A stretch of 64,000 nucleotides of DNA from Limosilactobacillus fastidiosus (GTDB taxonomy: Bacteria > Bacillota > Bacilli > Lactobacillales > Lactobacillaceae). The position numbers and the translations under genes were made by a program. Below the pieces are notes generated by a model. That model ran no database searches and was not told the DNA's origin. It worked only from the letters and a program-made list of their open reading frames with translations. Positions 40,663 through 49,267 of this stretch are shown piece by piece (positions within the stretch are counted from its first letter, which is position 1; each line of letters begins with the position of its first letter). The DNA is taken from NCBI RefSeq assembly GCF_014145505.1, contig NZ_JACIUZ010000031.1, forward strand, positions 1-64,000, given 5' to 3'.

Positions 40663-41859
40663 ATGCAACGTTCTCAAAGTGATGATGAAAGCCGAATTGA
40701 TTGGGGAATTATATTCTGTGTCTTGCTATTAGCATTAATTGGTTTAGCGTCAATTTATGTGGCTGCTGTCCATGATACTGGTGGTTCGACGAGTGTGATG
40801 CGGCAAGTAGTGAGTCAGTTGATTTGGTATATTATTGGGATAATTCTAGTTGTTGTAATTATGCAGTTCGATTCTGAACAACTATGGAAGGTTGCACCAC
40901 TAGCGTACTGGGTTGGAATATTTTTGATGTTTGCGATTCTAGTGTTCTATAGTCGCGCATACTATGCTAATACGGGAGCTAAAAGTTGGTTTGCAATTGG
41001 TCCATTCACGTTTCAGCCATCGGAAATCATGAAACCGGCTTATATTTTAATGATGGGGCGGGTAATTACAACTCATAATAATCGGTATAATGTTCATACC
41101 GTTAGATCTGATTGGCGATTAATTGGGACGATGTTCCTCTGGTTATTACCAATTTTAATTTCATTGAAGTTACAAAATGATTTTGGGACAGGACTTGTCT
41201 TCTTTGCAATTTTCAGCGGGATGGTTCTTGTTTCAGGTGTTACATGGCGGATCATTGCGCCAACTGCGATTGCGTTGGCTGTAATTGGAGGTTCGGCATT
41301 AGCAATGGTTACTAGTTCGATTGGACGGACAATTCTGGAGCATGTTGGTTTCCAGGCTTACCAATTTGACCGTGTTGATACTTGGCTTCATCCGGAACAA
41401 GATACCAGTAACCAGGGATACCAACTATGGCAAAGTATTAAGGCAGTTGGTTCAGGTGGTATTACCGGGACCGGATTCAATAATTCCAAGGTTTATGTAC
41501 CTGTTCGTGAATCTGATATGATTTTCTCTGTTATTGGTGAAAACTTTGGCTTTATTGGAAGTGCATTGCTAATTTTGCTTTATCTGTTATTAATCTACCT
41601 CATGATCCGGGTTACGTTTGATACCAGGAACGAATTCTATGCATATATTTCGACTGGTGTTATTATGATGATTTTATTCCACGTTTTTGAAAATATTGGG
41701 ATGAATATTGGATTACTACCACTAACAGGGATTCCGTTACCATTTATCAGCGCTGGAGGCTCCTCACTAATTGGTAATTTAATTGGAATCGGGATGGTAA
41801 TGTCGATGAGATATCACCATCACTCTTACATGTTTAGTAGTAATAAGGAATTCAGGTAA
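40663..41859 (+). CDS. rodA: Rod-shape SEDS glycosyltransferase RodA
   Basis: 398 residues with about ten helices and the SEDS features KSWFAIGPFTFQPSEIMKPA and the C-terminal GIPLPFISAGGSSL. It polymerises lipid II glycan strands for elongation with a class B PBP. Clustering with mbl favours RodA over FtsW. Confidence 0.93.
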   Translation: MQRSQSDDESRIDWGIIFCVLLLALIGLASIYVAAVHDTGGSTSVMRQVVSQLIWYIIGIILVVVIMQFDSEQLWKVAPLAYWVGIFLMFAILVFYSRAYYANTGAKSWFAIGPFTFQPSEIMKPAYILMMGRVITTHNNRYNVHTVRSDWRLIGTMFLWLLPILISLKLQNDFGTGLVFFAIFSGMVLVSGVTWRIIAPTAIALAVIGGSALAMVTSSIGRTILEHVGFQAYQFDRVDTWLHPEQDTSNQGYQLWQSIKAVGSGGITGTGFNNSKVYVPVRESDMIFSVIGENFGFIGSALLILLYLLLIYLMIRVTFDTRNEFYAYISTGVIMMILFHVFENIGMNIGLLPLTGIPLPFISAGGSSLIGNLIGIGMVMSMRYHHHSYMFSSNKEFR

Positions 41860-41876
41860 GTGGGGTGTTATGGAAG

Positions 41877-42176
41877 ATGGTTGCTGAAAGTTATTTTTGG
41901 GTAAAAAAACAAGATAATGGTAATGTTCGGATTGGATTAAATGATAGTGGACGTGATGATCTAGGCCAAATTGGTTTTATTGATGTTCCTGCGACGGGGA
42001 CAAAGTTAATTAATGGTGGTAAGTTTATCGCGGTTGAAGCTGAAAAGGCTGTTACTGATCTTGATAGTCCAGTCGATGGCGAAATTGTTACGGTAAATCA
42101 AAAGGCAATTGATCAGCCAGAACTCCTTGATTCAAGTGATGAAAGGGATAACTGGATTGTTGAAGTAAAGGCATAG
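41877..42176 (+). CDS. GcvH-like lipoyl-carrier protein, orphan
   Basis: 99 residues against about 125 for true glycine cleavage H protein. The lipoylation hairpin VEAEKAVTDLDSP carries the candidate lipoyl-Lys57. The GGGGTG ribosome binding site at 41862-41867 fits the ATG at 41877. An in-frame GTG at 41865 is rejected as inside it. No gcvT, gcvP or lipoate ligase gene lies nearby, so it may serve as a lipoyl relay or carrier rather than in glycine cleavage. It ends the rodA transcript. Confidence 0.82.
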   Translation: MVAESYFWVKKQDNGNVRIGLNDSGRDDLGQIGFIDVPATGTKLINGGKFIAVEAEKAVTDLDSPVDGEIVTVNQKAIDQPELLDSSDERDNWIVEVKA

Positions 42177-42191
42177 AGATTAAAAGTAAAT

Positions 42192-42232
42192 AAAAAAGAC
42201 GTAGCCTGAGAATTTCGGTTACGTTTTTTTTA
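42192..42232 (+). terminator. Terminator after the GcvH-like gene
   Basis: CGTAGCC pairs with GGTTACG, flanked by A and T runs. Confidence 0.75.
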
Positions 42233-42251
42233 ATTTAATTAGAATTTAGTG

Positions 42252-42280
42252 TTGACAATGAAAAGTTAACTTTGTATTAT
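42252..42280 (+). promoter_or_regulatory. Promoter of the met T-box transcript
   Basis: TTGACA (42252-42257), 17-bp spacer, TATTAT (42275-42280). The overlapping TATAAT at 42278-42283 is an alternative -10. Confidence 0.78.
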
Positions 42281-42294
42281 AATAGCAATTGAAT

Positions 42295-42580
42295 TATTAG
42301 AATACTATTTGAAAAGATGAGTAGATACTAATTAATCACTCAGAGAGTTCTTGATTGGTGAAAGAGAATTGATTAGTTGTATTGAAGATGGTCTTTGAGT
42401 AAAGTGTGTTAGTGAGTCAAATGATAAGCTAATGTTGGTTACTGCCCATTATCGCAGTTAAGTGTTAGATGACACTTTTTGAGATGGTTACTGTGAGGTA
42501 ATCATGAACTGCGGTGGTACCACGAAACCTTTCGTCCGTTTAATAGTTAAACTATTAAACGAATGGAAGGTTTTTTAATG
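42295..42580 (+). promoter_or_regulatory. T-box leader, probably methionine specific
   Basis: A leader of about 280 bases. It has a long 5' stem I with the distal GGTGAAAG element (42357-42364), a candidate specifier ATG at 42388-42390 in GAAGATGG, and the T-box GGTGGTACCACG (42513-42524). A terminator hairpin follows (42525-42546 with 42552-42573, then a T run), which the T-box can disrupt. Uncharged tRNA-Met should stabilise the antiterminator and switch on metNIQ. The Met specificity rests on the specifier and on the genes behind it. Confidence 0.88.
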
Positions 42581-42597
42581 AAAAGGAGGAAGAGTAA

Positions 42598-43650
42598 TTG
42601 ATTCGGTTTAAAGATGTCTCAAAAACATATGATAGTAAGGAAGGTCCCGTAAAAGCAATTAAGGATGTTAACTTAACGATTCCTGACGGAAAGATTTACG
42701 GTATTATTGGTTATTCTGGAGCCGGGAAAAGTACTCTAATCCGGATGATTAATGGCCTTGAAACACCCACTACTGGTTCGGTTACCGTTAATGGTAAAGA
42801 AATTAGTCAGTTAAAAGGGGAATCGTTACGAAACGCTCGTCTAAAGATTGGAATGATTTTCCAACATTTTGATCTGCTCTGGTCACGGACGGTTTTGGAA
42901 AATGTTGAATTTCCGTTAGAACTTTCAAAAGAAGGAAGCAAGGAAGAACGACGGCAAAAGGCTGAAGAACTAATTAAGCTAGTTGGCCTTCAAGGAAAGG
43001 AAAAAGCTTACCCTTCAGAATTGTCTGGTGGACAAAAGCAACGAGTTGGGATTGCTCGTGCGTTAGCGAATGACCCCCAAATCCTCCTTTCTGATGAGGC
43101 AACTAGTGCTCTTGATCCGAAGACAACTGATGAAGTGTTAGATTTATTGGTTGATATTAATCGCCGATTAGGATTGACGATTGTTGTAATTACTCATGAA
43201 ATGCACGTTATCCGCAAAATTTGTGATCACGTTGCGGTTCTTGATGCCGGTACAATTGTTGAAGAGGGACCAGTATTAGACGTCTTTAAGCATCCTCAAC
43301 AGGCAATTACTAAGCGGTTTGTTAACCAAGAAACTTCTACTGGTTCTGCGGATGATACGCAAGCAGTTGTTGAACAACTCCTTGAATCTCATCCCGACGG
43401 TGTGATCGTAAAATTAACATTCCATGGTGACCAAGCCAAGTTGCCAATTGTTTCCGAAATGCTGCGTCAATTCCCTGAAACAAATATGAGCATCATTGAG
43501 GGAAATATTCACCAGACACAGGAAGGTGCAATTGGCTCCTTGTACATTCAATTAACGGTGGATAGTGATAAGCAAGAACAAATTAAGGGCGCATTAGAGT
43601 ACTTGAAAACGATGAGAGTAGAGACAGAGGTGATTAGTCGTGAACAATAG
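42598..43650 (+). CDS. metN: Methionine ABC transporter ATPase
   Basis: 350 residues: ABC domain with Walker [10 protein letters not shown], signature [15 protein letters not shown] and Walker [12 protein letters not shown], plus the C-terminal NIL regulatory domain (about 270-345) that senses methionine in MetN. It starts with TTG at 42598 behind AAAGGAGGAAGAG. It overlaps metI by 11 bases. Confidence 0.95.
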   Translation: MIRFKDVSKTYDSKEGPVKAIKDVNLTIPDGKIYGIIGYSGAGKSTLIRMINGLETPTTGSVTVNGKEISQLKGESLRNARLKIGMIFQHFDLLWSRTVLENVEFPLELSKEGSKEERRQKAEELIKLVGLQGKEKAYPSELSGGQKQRVGIARALANDPQILLSDEATSALDPKTTDEVLDLLVDINRRLGLTIVVITHEMHVIRKICDHVAVLDAGTIVEEGPVLDVFKHPQQAITKRFVNQETSTGSADDTQAVVEQLLESHPDGVIVKLTFHGDQAKLPIVSEMLRQFPETNMSIIEGNIHQTQEGAIGSLYIQLTVDSDKQEQIKGALEYLKTMRVETEVISREQ

Positions 43651-44326
43651 TGGATTTGCTTCATTCTTTGAATTTAATAATGTTGATTGGCCGAAAATGG
43701 GACAAGCAACTTGGGAAACAATTTGGATGACAGTAGTTTCCATGATTGTGGTTGCAATTTTGGGAATTATCCTTGGTTTAATTCTCTTTGAAACTCAGCA
43801 TAGTAATTCAATTGTGGCCAAAATTATTAATTGGATTGTTGCTGCTTTGGTAAACATCTTTCGGTCAATCCCATTTATTATCTTAATTGTCCTCTTGCTT
43901 CCGGCAACCCAGACACTTGTTGGTACGATTATGGGACCACGAGCCGCCTTACCGTCATTGATTATCTCGGCAGCACCGTTCTATGCTCGCCTTGTTCAAA
44001 TTGCCTTTGATGATTTGGACCATGGTGTTATTGAAGCCGCTAAGGCAATGGGAGCCACACGCTGGCAAATTGTCACTAAAGTGTTAATCCCAGAAAGTTC
44101 ACCAGCGTTGGTTTCAGGGATTACGGTTACTACCATTTCATTAATTGGTTACACTGCTATGGCTGGTGCAATTGGTGCTGGTGGTCTAGGTAATCTTGCT
44201 TACTTAGATGGTTTTCAAGCAAATAACAATGCAGTTACAATGATGGCTACAATTATTATTGTCGTGATTGTCTTTGTCTTCCAGTTTTTGGGGGACACTG
44301 TTGTAAAGAAAATAGATAAACGTTAA
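43640..44326 (+). CDS. metI: Methionine ABC transporter permease
   Basis: 228 residues with about five helices and the permease EAA loop ([22 protein letters not shown]). It starts with GTG at 43640 inside the end of metN, so translation is coupled. Confidence 0.95.
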   Translation: MNNSGFASFFEFNNVDWPKMGQATWETIWMTVVSMIVVAILGIILGLILFETQHSNSIVAKIINWIVAALVNIFRSIPFIILIVLLLPATQTLVGTIMGPRAALPSLIISAAPFYARLVQIAFDDLDHGVIEAAKAMGATRWQIVTKVLIPESSPALVSGITVTTISLIGYTAMAGAIGAGGLGNLAYLDGFQANNNAVTMMATIIIVVIVFVFQFLGDTVVKKIDKR

Positions 44327-44348
44327 TTAGAATCAGGAGGGAATAATT

Positions 44349-45170
44349 ATGAAGAAAAAATGGTTAGCAGCAATTACAACATTAGCATTAGGAGTATTAG
44401 TTCTTACCGGTTGTGGGAAGCAAAAGGAAGAAACACTTACTGTGGGTGCTTCAGCAACACCACAAGCGGAGATCTTGAAGCACGTTCAGCCTCAATTAAA
44501 GAAGGAGGGGGTTGACTTAAAGATTAAGACTTTCCAAGACTATGTATTACCAAACAAGGAATTAGCAAGTGGTGATTTGGATGCCAACTACTTCCAACAC
44601 AAGCCATTCTTAGATAACTGGAACAAGAAAAACCACGGAACTTTAGTTAGTGCCGGTAATGTTCACCTTGAACCACTTGGGTTTTACTCCAAGAAGTACA
44701 AAAAGTTATCTGACTTACCAGATGGCTCCACGATCTTAGTTTCAAATAACGTTGCGGATTATGGACGGGTACTTCAAATCTTAAAGGATGCCGGATTAAT
44801 TACTTTGAAGCCGGGTACTAAGATTGAATCAGCTAACTTTGATGATATTCAAACTAACAAGAAGAACCTGAAGTTTAAGACGGATCTTGAACCAAAATTG
44901 ATGACGCAATTCTACAAGCGTGGTGAAGGGGCTGCCGTTGTTATTAACGCTAACTACGCGGTTCAAGCAGGCTTGAATCCAAAGAAGGATGCAATTGCCC
45001 TTGAAAAGAATACCTCCCCTTATGCCAACTTGATCGCGGTTCAAAAGAAGAATAAGAATAATCCAGCAATTAAGAAGTTGGTAAAAGCTCTTCAATCCAA
45101 GTCAACACAACAGTGGATCAATAACCACTACAACGGTGGTGTTGTAGCTGTTTACCCCAATGGTAAATAG
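44349..45170 (+). CDS. metQ: Methionine-binding lipoprotein
   Basis: 273 residues. Signal peptide with lipobox LTGC (lipid-modified Cys22), then the NLPA-family body: LTVGASATPQAEIL, ANYFQHKPFLDNW and VINANYAVQAGL. It captures methionine outside the membrane for MetNI. AGGAGGGAA precedes the ATG. Confidence 0.95.
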   Translation: MKKKWLAAITTLALGVLVLTGCGKQKEETLTVGASATPQAEILKHVQPQLKKEGVDLKIKTFQDYVLPNKELASGDLDANYFQHKPFLDNWNKKNHGTLVSAGNVHLEPLGFYSKKYKKLSDLPDGSTILVSNNVADYGRVLQILKDAGLITLKPGTKIESANFDDIQTNKKNLKFKTDLEPKLMTQFYKRGEGAAVVINANYAVQAGLNPKKDAIALEKNTSPYANLIAVQKKNKNNPAIKKLVKALQSKSTQQWINNHYNGGVVAVYPNGK

Positions 45171-45177
45171 GGTAATT

Positions 45178-45218
45178 AAAAATCCAGTAATCGCTTTCGA
45201 GCGGTTGCTGGATTTTTT
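45178..45218. terminator. Bidirectional terminator between metQ and the MFS gene
   Basis: AAAAATCCAGTAATCGCT and AGCGGTTGCTGGATTTTT pair around a TTCG tetraloop. Confidence 0.93.
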
Positions 45219-45220
45219 AT

Positions 45221-46426
45221 CTAGTCAAGTGAATTAATAACATTGAGCTTAAAAAGAATAAGGTTAAGGACAACGATTACAGCAGTGATGATAAAGACCA
45301 TACTGTAACTTGAGGCTCCCGCAATTGCGGAACCAAGTAATGGGCCCAAAATGTTTCCAATATACATCGCACTCTGGTTCCAAGAAAAGATTCGTCCAGT
45401 AATCATTGCCGGAGAATTTTTAGTAAGGAGTGTTTGCACCTGAGGGAAAAGGCAAGCATCGGTGAAACCAACAAGGAATCGTAGGCTCCCTAACTCAACG
45501 GTATTTTGCACAAAGGCGGTAAGAAAGAAGAGAATGATTGCACCAACAAAACCAGCGACAATTATTTTTTGCGTTCCAATCCGGTCACCGATTGCCCCGA
45601 AACGTGAAGCAGTAATAAAGGTTGCAATCCCGGGAAGAGCAGCGATTACTCCGGAAATAAAAACGACATTCCCTTGATGATGCATTAATTGACTAACGTA
45701 AAGGGAGACAATTGGGTTAATCGAATTATTTGCAGCTTGAATAATTAGGGTAGTTAAAAGAAGACCAAAAATTAATCGAGGTTCTTTGAGAGCGGTAATA
45801 ACGCCACGAGAACTTTCGAGCTTCTTACTGGTTACAGGTTTAAAATCATCTTCGTGAACGAAGAAAAGGCAAAGGAGAAAAGCAATGAGGAGGAGTAAAC
45901 CAGTAATAAAGAAGGTGACACGATAACTAAAGGCTGAAGCAAGGGCACCACCGATAAATGGCCCTAAAAGATTACCAGCTGTAAAAGAGGAGGCCATGGT
46001 TCCTAGTGCTTGACCCGATTTCTTTTTTGGTGTTTCTGTAGCAATAAGGGCGTTAGAGTTTGAAACAAAGCCAGCAAAAAATCCCTGAACCATCCGGAGA
46101 ATAAATAATTGCCAGACATTGGTAACAATTCCCATTGCCGCCAAGACAATTGCCATTCCAAATGAAGCACGGAGGATCATTAATTTACGTCCCTTTTTAT
46201 CTGCTAGTTTCCCCCACAATGGTGAAGTAAATGCGGAAACAAAGTAAATCCCTGAGAAAACTAACCCAGCCCACATATTTAATTTTTGGTGAGAAAAGTG
46301 GCCTAAGGTATTAATATAAAGTGGAAGAAAAGGCATTACCTCTGAAAAGGCGATTCCGGCAATGAAAACAGCAACTGCGAGAACTCGTAAGTTACGTTTC
46401 CAAATTGATGCTTTAGTTTGTACCAT
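45221..46426 (-). CDS. MFS drug-efflux type transporter
   Basis: 401 residues with 12 predicted helices. The loop 2-3 motif GKLADKKGRKLMIL and the helix 5 motif GNLLGPFIGGALAS are typical of DHA1 drug:H+ antiporters. It resembles PmrA-type exporters of lactic acid bacteria. AAAGGAG precedes the ATG. No regulator gene is adjacent. The substrate is not determinable. Confidence 0.87.
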   Translation of the reverse strand: MVQTKASIWKRNLRVLAVAVFIAGIAFSEVMPFLPLYINTLGHFSHQKLNMWAGLVFSGIYFVSAFTSPLWGKLADKKGRKLMILRASFGMAIVLAAMGIVTNVWQLFILRMVQGFFAGFVSNSNALIATETPKKKSGQALGTMASSFTAGNLLGPFIGGALASAFSYRVTFFITGLLLLIAFLLCLFFVHEDDFKPVTSKKLESSRGVITALKEPRLIFGLLLTTLIIQAANNSINPIVSLYVSQLMHHQGNVVFISGVIAALPGIATFITASRFGAIGDRIGTQKIIVAGFVGAIILFFLTAFVQNTVELGSLRFLVGFTDACLFPQVQTLLTKNSPAMITGRIFSWNQSAMYIGNILGPLLGSAIAGASSYSMVFIITAVIVVLNLILFKLNVINSLD

Positions 46427-46513
46427 ACGATAACTCCTTTAATTTGAAAAAATTGTTTCTATTATAGCGCAATGTCCTAGTAAGGTTAAATATCAAAGTT
46501 CGTGATTAGGAGC

Positions 46514-46542
46514 TTGGAAGGAAAATTAATCCATGTTATACT
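46514..46542 (+). promoter_or_regulatory. ddl promoter
   Basis: TTGGAA (46514-46519), 17-bp spacer, TATACT (46537-46542) with a TGT extension. Confidence 0.7.
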
Positions 46543-46589
46543 AAAGTTTCTGGAAAAACGGTAAAAAATTAAATAAGGTGGTACACTCA

Positions 46590-47720
46590 ATGACTAAAAA
46601 GTTAAATATCGCATTGTTATTTGGTGGTAACTCATCTGAGCATGATGTTTCAAAACGTTCGGCGCATAATATTTACGACGCCCTTGATAAGGAAAAGTAT
46701 GATGTTAGTTTGTTTATGTTTACTAAGGATGGGGTCCTTCTTGGTAATAGCGCATCACAACGAATCTTTAATGGTGATGATGAAGACCAAGTTGTTAAAG
46801 AAGAATATCAAAAGATGGATTTAAGTCAGCCGTTGGCTCCGATCATGGCATTAAACGAAATGAAGTCAATTGACCTCTTCTTCCCGGTAATTCATGGTAA
46901 TTTGGGGGAAGATGGAACTGTTCAGGGATTATTTAAACTTTTAAGAAAGCCATATGTTGGCTCAAACATTGCAGCAAGTGCGATGTCCTTTGATAAGGAT
47001 TTAACCAAGAAGATTCTTACGGAAGCTGGTATTCGGAATACTCCTTATGTAGTAGTTACTCCTGAAAATCGGGCAGAATTCCCATGGAATAAGGTTGAAG
47101 AACAGATTGGTGATTTGGCCTTTGTTAAACCTGCTAAGCAAGGCTCTTCTGTCGGAATTCATAAAGTAACTAACGCTGAAGAATACGAAAAAGCGTTGGA
47201 TGATGCTTTTTCGTATGACTATAAGGTTCTTGTAGAACAAGGAATTGATCATCCACAAGAAGTAGAAATCTCAATTCTTGGTAACGAACATCCAATTGCT
47301 TCGAAGCTTGGTGCAGTCCGAGTTCCTGAAGGTGATTCGTTCTACAACTATGAAAATAAGTTTGTAGATGCTAGTGGGGTTGTTTTTGAATTGCCCGTAA
47401 AATTACCAGAATACTTAACTGAAGAAATTACTTCGATGGCTTTGAAAGCATACAAGGTCTTGGGAATGAAGGGAATGGCTCGGATTGACTTCTTAGTTGA
47501 TTCTAACAATGTCCCATACCTTGGTGAACCAAATACTTTGCCAGGTTTTACTAATATTAGCTTGTATCCACAAATGTGGGAAGTTTCCGGAATTGGTTAC
47601 TCAGACCTAATTGACCGACTAATTCAACTTGGTTTGGAAGAGTTTGATCGTAATAGTAAGATTAAATATGATTTCCAAAAGCTCGGTGATGAAAAAGTAG
47701 GAACAAAGAAGTTTAATTAA
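46590..47720 (+). CDS. ddl: D-alanine--D-alanine ligase family, D-Ala-D-lactate type
   Basis: 376 residues of the ATP-grasp ligase family with LFGGNSSEHDVS, FVKPAKQGSSVG and NTLPGFT. In the omega loop FYNYENKF the residue at 258 is Phe. D-Ala-D-Ala ligases have Tyr there, and the D-Ala-D-lactate ligase of Leuconostoc has Phe (Phe261). This predicts depsipeptide-ended precursors and intrinsic vancomycin resistance. The ATG at 46590 fits AAGGTGG, and the GTG at 46578 overlaps it and is rejected. Confidence 0.94.
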   Translation: MTKKLNIALLFGGNSSEHDVSKRSAHNIYDALDKEKYDVSLFMFTKDGVLLGNSASQRIFNGDDEDQVVKEEYQKMDLSQPLAPIMALNEMKSIDLFFPVIHGNLGEDGTVQGLFKLLRKPYVGSNIAASAMSFDKDLTKKILTEAGIRNTPYVVVTPENRAEFPWNKVEEQIGDLAFVKPAKQGSSVGIHKVTNAEEYEKALDDAFSYDYKVLVEQGIDHPQEVEISILGNEHPIASKLGAVRVPEGDSFYNYENKFVDASGVVFELPVKLPEYLTEEITSMALKAYKVLGMKGMARIDFLVDSNNVPYLGEPNTLPGFTNISLYPQMWEVSGIGYSDLIDRLIQLGLEEFDRNSKIKYDFQKLGDEKVGTKKFN

Positions 47721-47812
47721 AATTAAATGAAGGAAATTTAATTTATAACATTTATTTCATACTCATATTTATTAAAAATGTCTATTAATTAGAAGCTAAT
47801 CATGTAAAGTAG

Positions 47813-47850
47813 AAGGACTGGTAAAAAAAGCGTTTTACCAGTCCTTTTTA
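47813..47850 (+). terminator. Terminator of ddl
   Basis: AAGGACTGGTAAAA pairs with TTTTACCAGTCCTT, followed by Ts. Confidence 0.88.
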
Positions 47851-47984
47851 GTACGAATTTTTTAGCACAAATTAATAATTAGTGCTAAAATGGATAAGGA
47901 TATTTTCAACTATGGTTTGTAGATCATTTGATCTTTCCAATAATTTTAGTCATATTATTAAATAAGTTGAGGAAGGGAAGAAAA

Positions 47985-48830
47985 ATGAAACTCCGAGGAG
48001 ACGTCTTAAAGAAAATTCGCCGCAAAAGAGGTTTATCACAGACTGCATTGGCAGAAGGTATCTGTACTCAGGCAACAATTAGCTTAATGGAAAAGCAAAA
48101 TCGGTTGCCTAAAATGAATATTCTGACTGCAATTTGTGAACGCCTAAACATCCCCACAGAAAGAATCGTGGAGAATAACGGAAACGGCATTAATGACCAA
48201 TTTAATATCATTGTAAACGATTTAGTTAGTGGAAAACTTGAAAGTGCTACTGAAGCATTGGACAAGATTCCGGTAAAGAAGCTAGAGAGTGACTTTGATA
48301 AGCAACGTTACTACTACTTAATGGGAATGGTTCAAGTTAATTCTGATAAGATTGATGAAGCTATTTTTAACTTTGAGTTAGTATTAACACAATTCGCAAC
48401 GACTAGTGCCAATATTTACCTTGCAATGACCACTGCAGGGATGGCACTTGCTTACTACAAGCGTAATGATCCAGAACGGGCTCAACGATTAACAGAACGT
48501 GCCGTTCGTTTGATCGATAATAAAAAGTTAATCGGTAGTTTACACCAGTGGGCATCAATTTATTGCCAACTTGGTCAACTTTACGGTGACTTAGGTAACT
48601 ACAAAGAGTCAAAGGAAATTGTTAACCGGGGGATTGAACTGTGTCGCCAACATGATTCTTTGTTTATTCTTGATGAACTTTACCTTATTCGGGGGAAAGA
48701 TGAGTTAGCATTGGGTGAAAGAGAACAAGCTAAGGAATCTCTGGAAATCGCCCGGAGCATTAGTTTGGCTCGTCGTGAATCCTTTATTAAGGATGAGATT
48801 ACGGCTGAGTTAGCCAAGCTTAAAGACTAA
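47985..48830 (+). CDS. XRE-family regulator with a TPR-like helical domain
   Basis: 281 residues. The N-terminal helix-turn-helix (about 6-60: LKKIRRKRGLSQTALAEG, ATISLMEKQNR) is followed by about 200 residues of paired helices like TPR repeats (for example YYLMGMVQVNSDKIDEAIFN). This is the architecture of RRNPP peptide-sensing regulators, but no candidate signal peptide gene is visible beside it. The ATG at 47985 follows GAGGAAGGGAAG. The frame from 47928 adds a hydrophobic stretch without a ribosome binding site. Confidence 0.85.
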   Translation: MKLRGDVLKKIRRKRGLSQTALAEGICTQATISLMEKQNRLPKMNILTAICERLNIPTERIVENNGNGINDQFNIIVNDLVSGKLESATEALDKIPVKKLESDFDKQRYYYLMGMVQVNSDKIDEAIFNFELVLTQFATTSANIYLAMTTAGMALAYYKRNDPERAQRLTERAVRLIDNKKLIGSLHQWASIYCQLGQLYGDLGNYKESKEIVNRGIELCRQHDSLFILDELYLIRGKDELALGEREQAKESLEIARSISLARRESFIKDEITAELAKLKD

Positions 48831-48847
48831 ATATTAATTTAATGAGA

Positions 48848-48881
48848 AGAGAGATCAAGGAGACTTGATCTCTCTTTTTTA
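48848..48881 (+). terminator. Terminator 1 after the XRE regulator
   Basis: AGAGAGATCAAG (48848-48859) pairs with CTTGATCTCTCT (48864-48875), followed by a T run. Confidence 0.9.
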
Positions 48882-48916
48882 ATTTGATAATTAGAAAACT
48901 AATATTCTATTGCTGA

Positions 48917-48965
48917 AAAGCGTAAGGATGAAATTATTTATACCTTCATCCTTATGCTTTTTTTA
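48917..48965 (+). terminator. Terminator 2, tandem
   Basis: AAAGCGTAAGGATGAA pairs with TTCATCCTTATGCTTT, followed by Ts. It backs up the preceding terminator and insulates the arabinose operon. Confidence 0.85.
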
Positions 48966-49027
48966 TATTACTGTTTTGGAAATAATTAATTACCAACTAG
49001 ATATTATTTTATTTTTAAATACCAGAT

Positions 49028-49043
49028 ATTAGTCCGTATAAAT
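49028..49043 (+). promoter_or_regulatory. Upstream AraR-like operator
   Basis: ATTAGTCCGTATAAAT differs in two positions from the operator at 49166 and lies exactly 138 bp upstream of it, about 13 helical turns. Confidence 0.65.
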
Positions 49044-49162
49044 TTTTTGAAATATTTTTTGACATAAATTCACAAATAGACAATTAGCGTCATTATTGGC
49101 TTTTATATGCAAGATATCAAAGCAGATTCACAAAGTTAGTATTACCGTTTTAATAAAAGTTA

Positions 49163-49191
49163 TTGATTTGTCCGTACAAATGATGTAGTAT
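49163..49191 (+). promoter_or_regulatory. Arabinose operon promoter with AraR operator
   Basis: TTGATT (49163-49168), 17-bp spacer, TAGTAT (49186-49191). ATTTGTCCGTACAAAT (49166-49181) fills the spacer and closely matches the Bacillus AraR operator ATTTGTACGTACAAAT. Bound AraR would exclude polymerase, and arabinose would release it. Confidence 0.85.
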
Positions 49192-49203
49192 AAACATCGT
49201 TCA

Positions 49204-49218
49204 ATGGATGCGCTTTCA
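49204..49218 (+). promoter_or_regulatory. cre site (CcpA operator)
   Basis: ATGGATGCGCTTTCA matches the cre consensus with one deviation and lies just downstream of the -10 box, where CcpA would block transcription during growth on preferred sugars. Confidence 0.75.
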
Positions 49219-49267
49219 TGAATTGAGTTAAAGTTTTGTCAATATAGAAAAGGGGATGCAAGTACGG

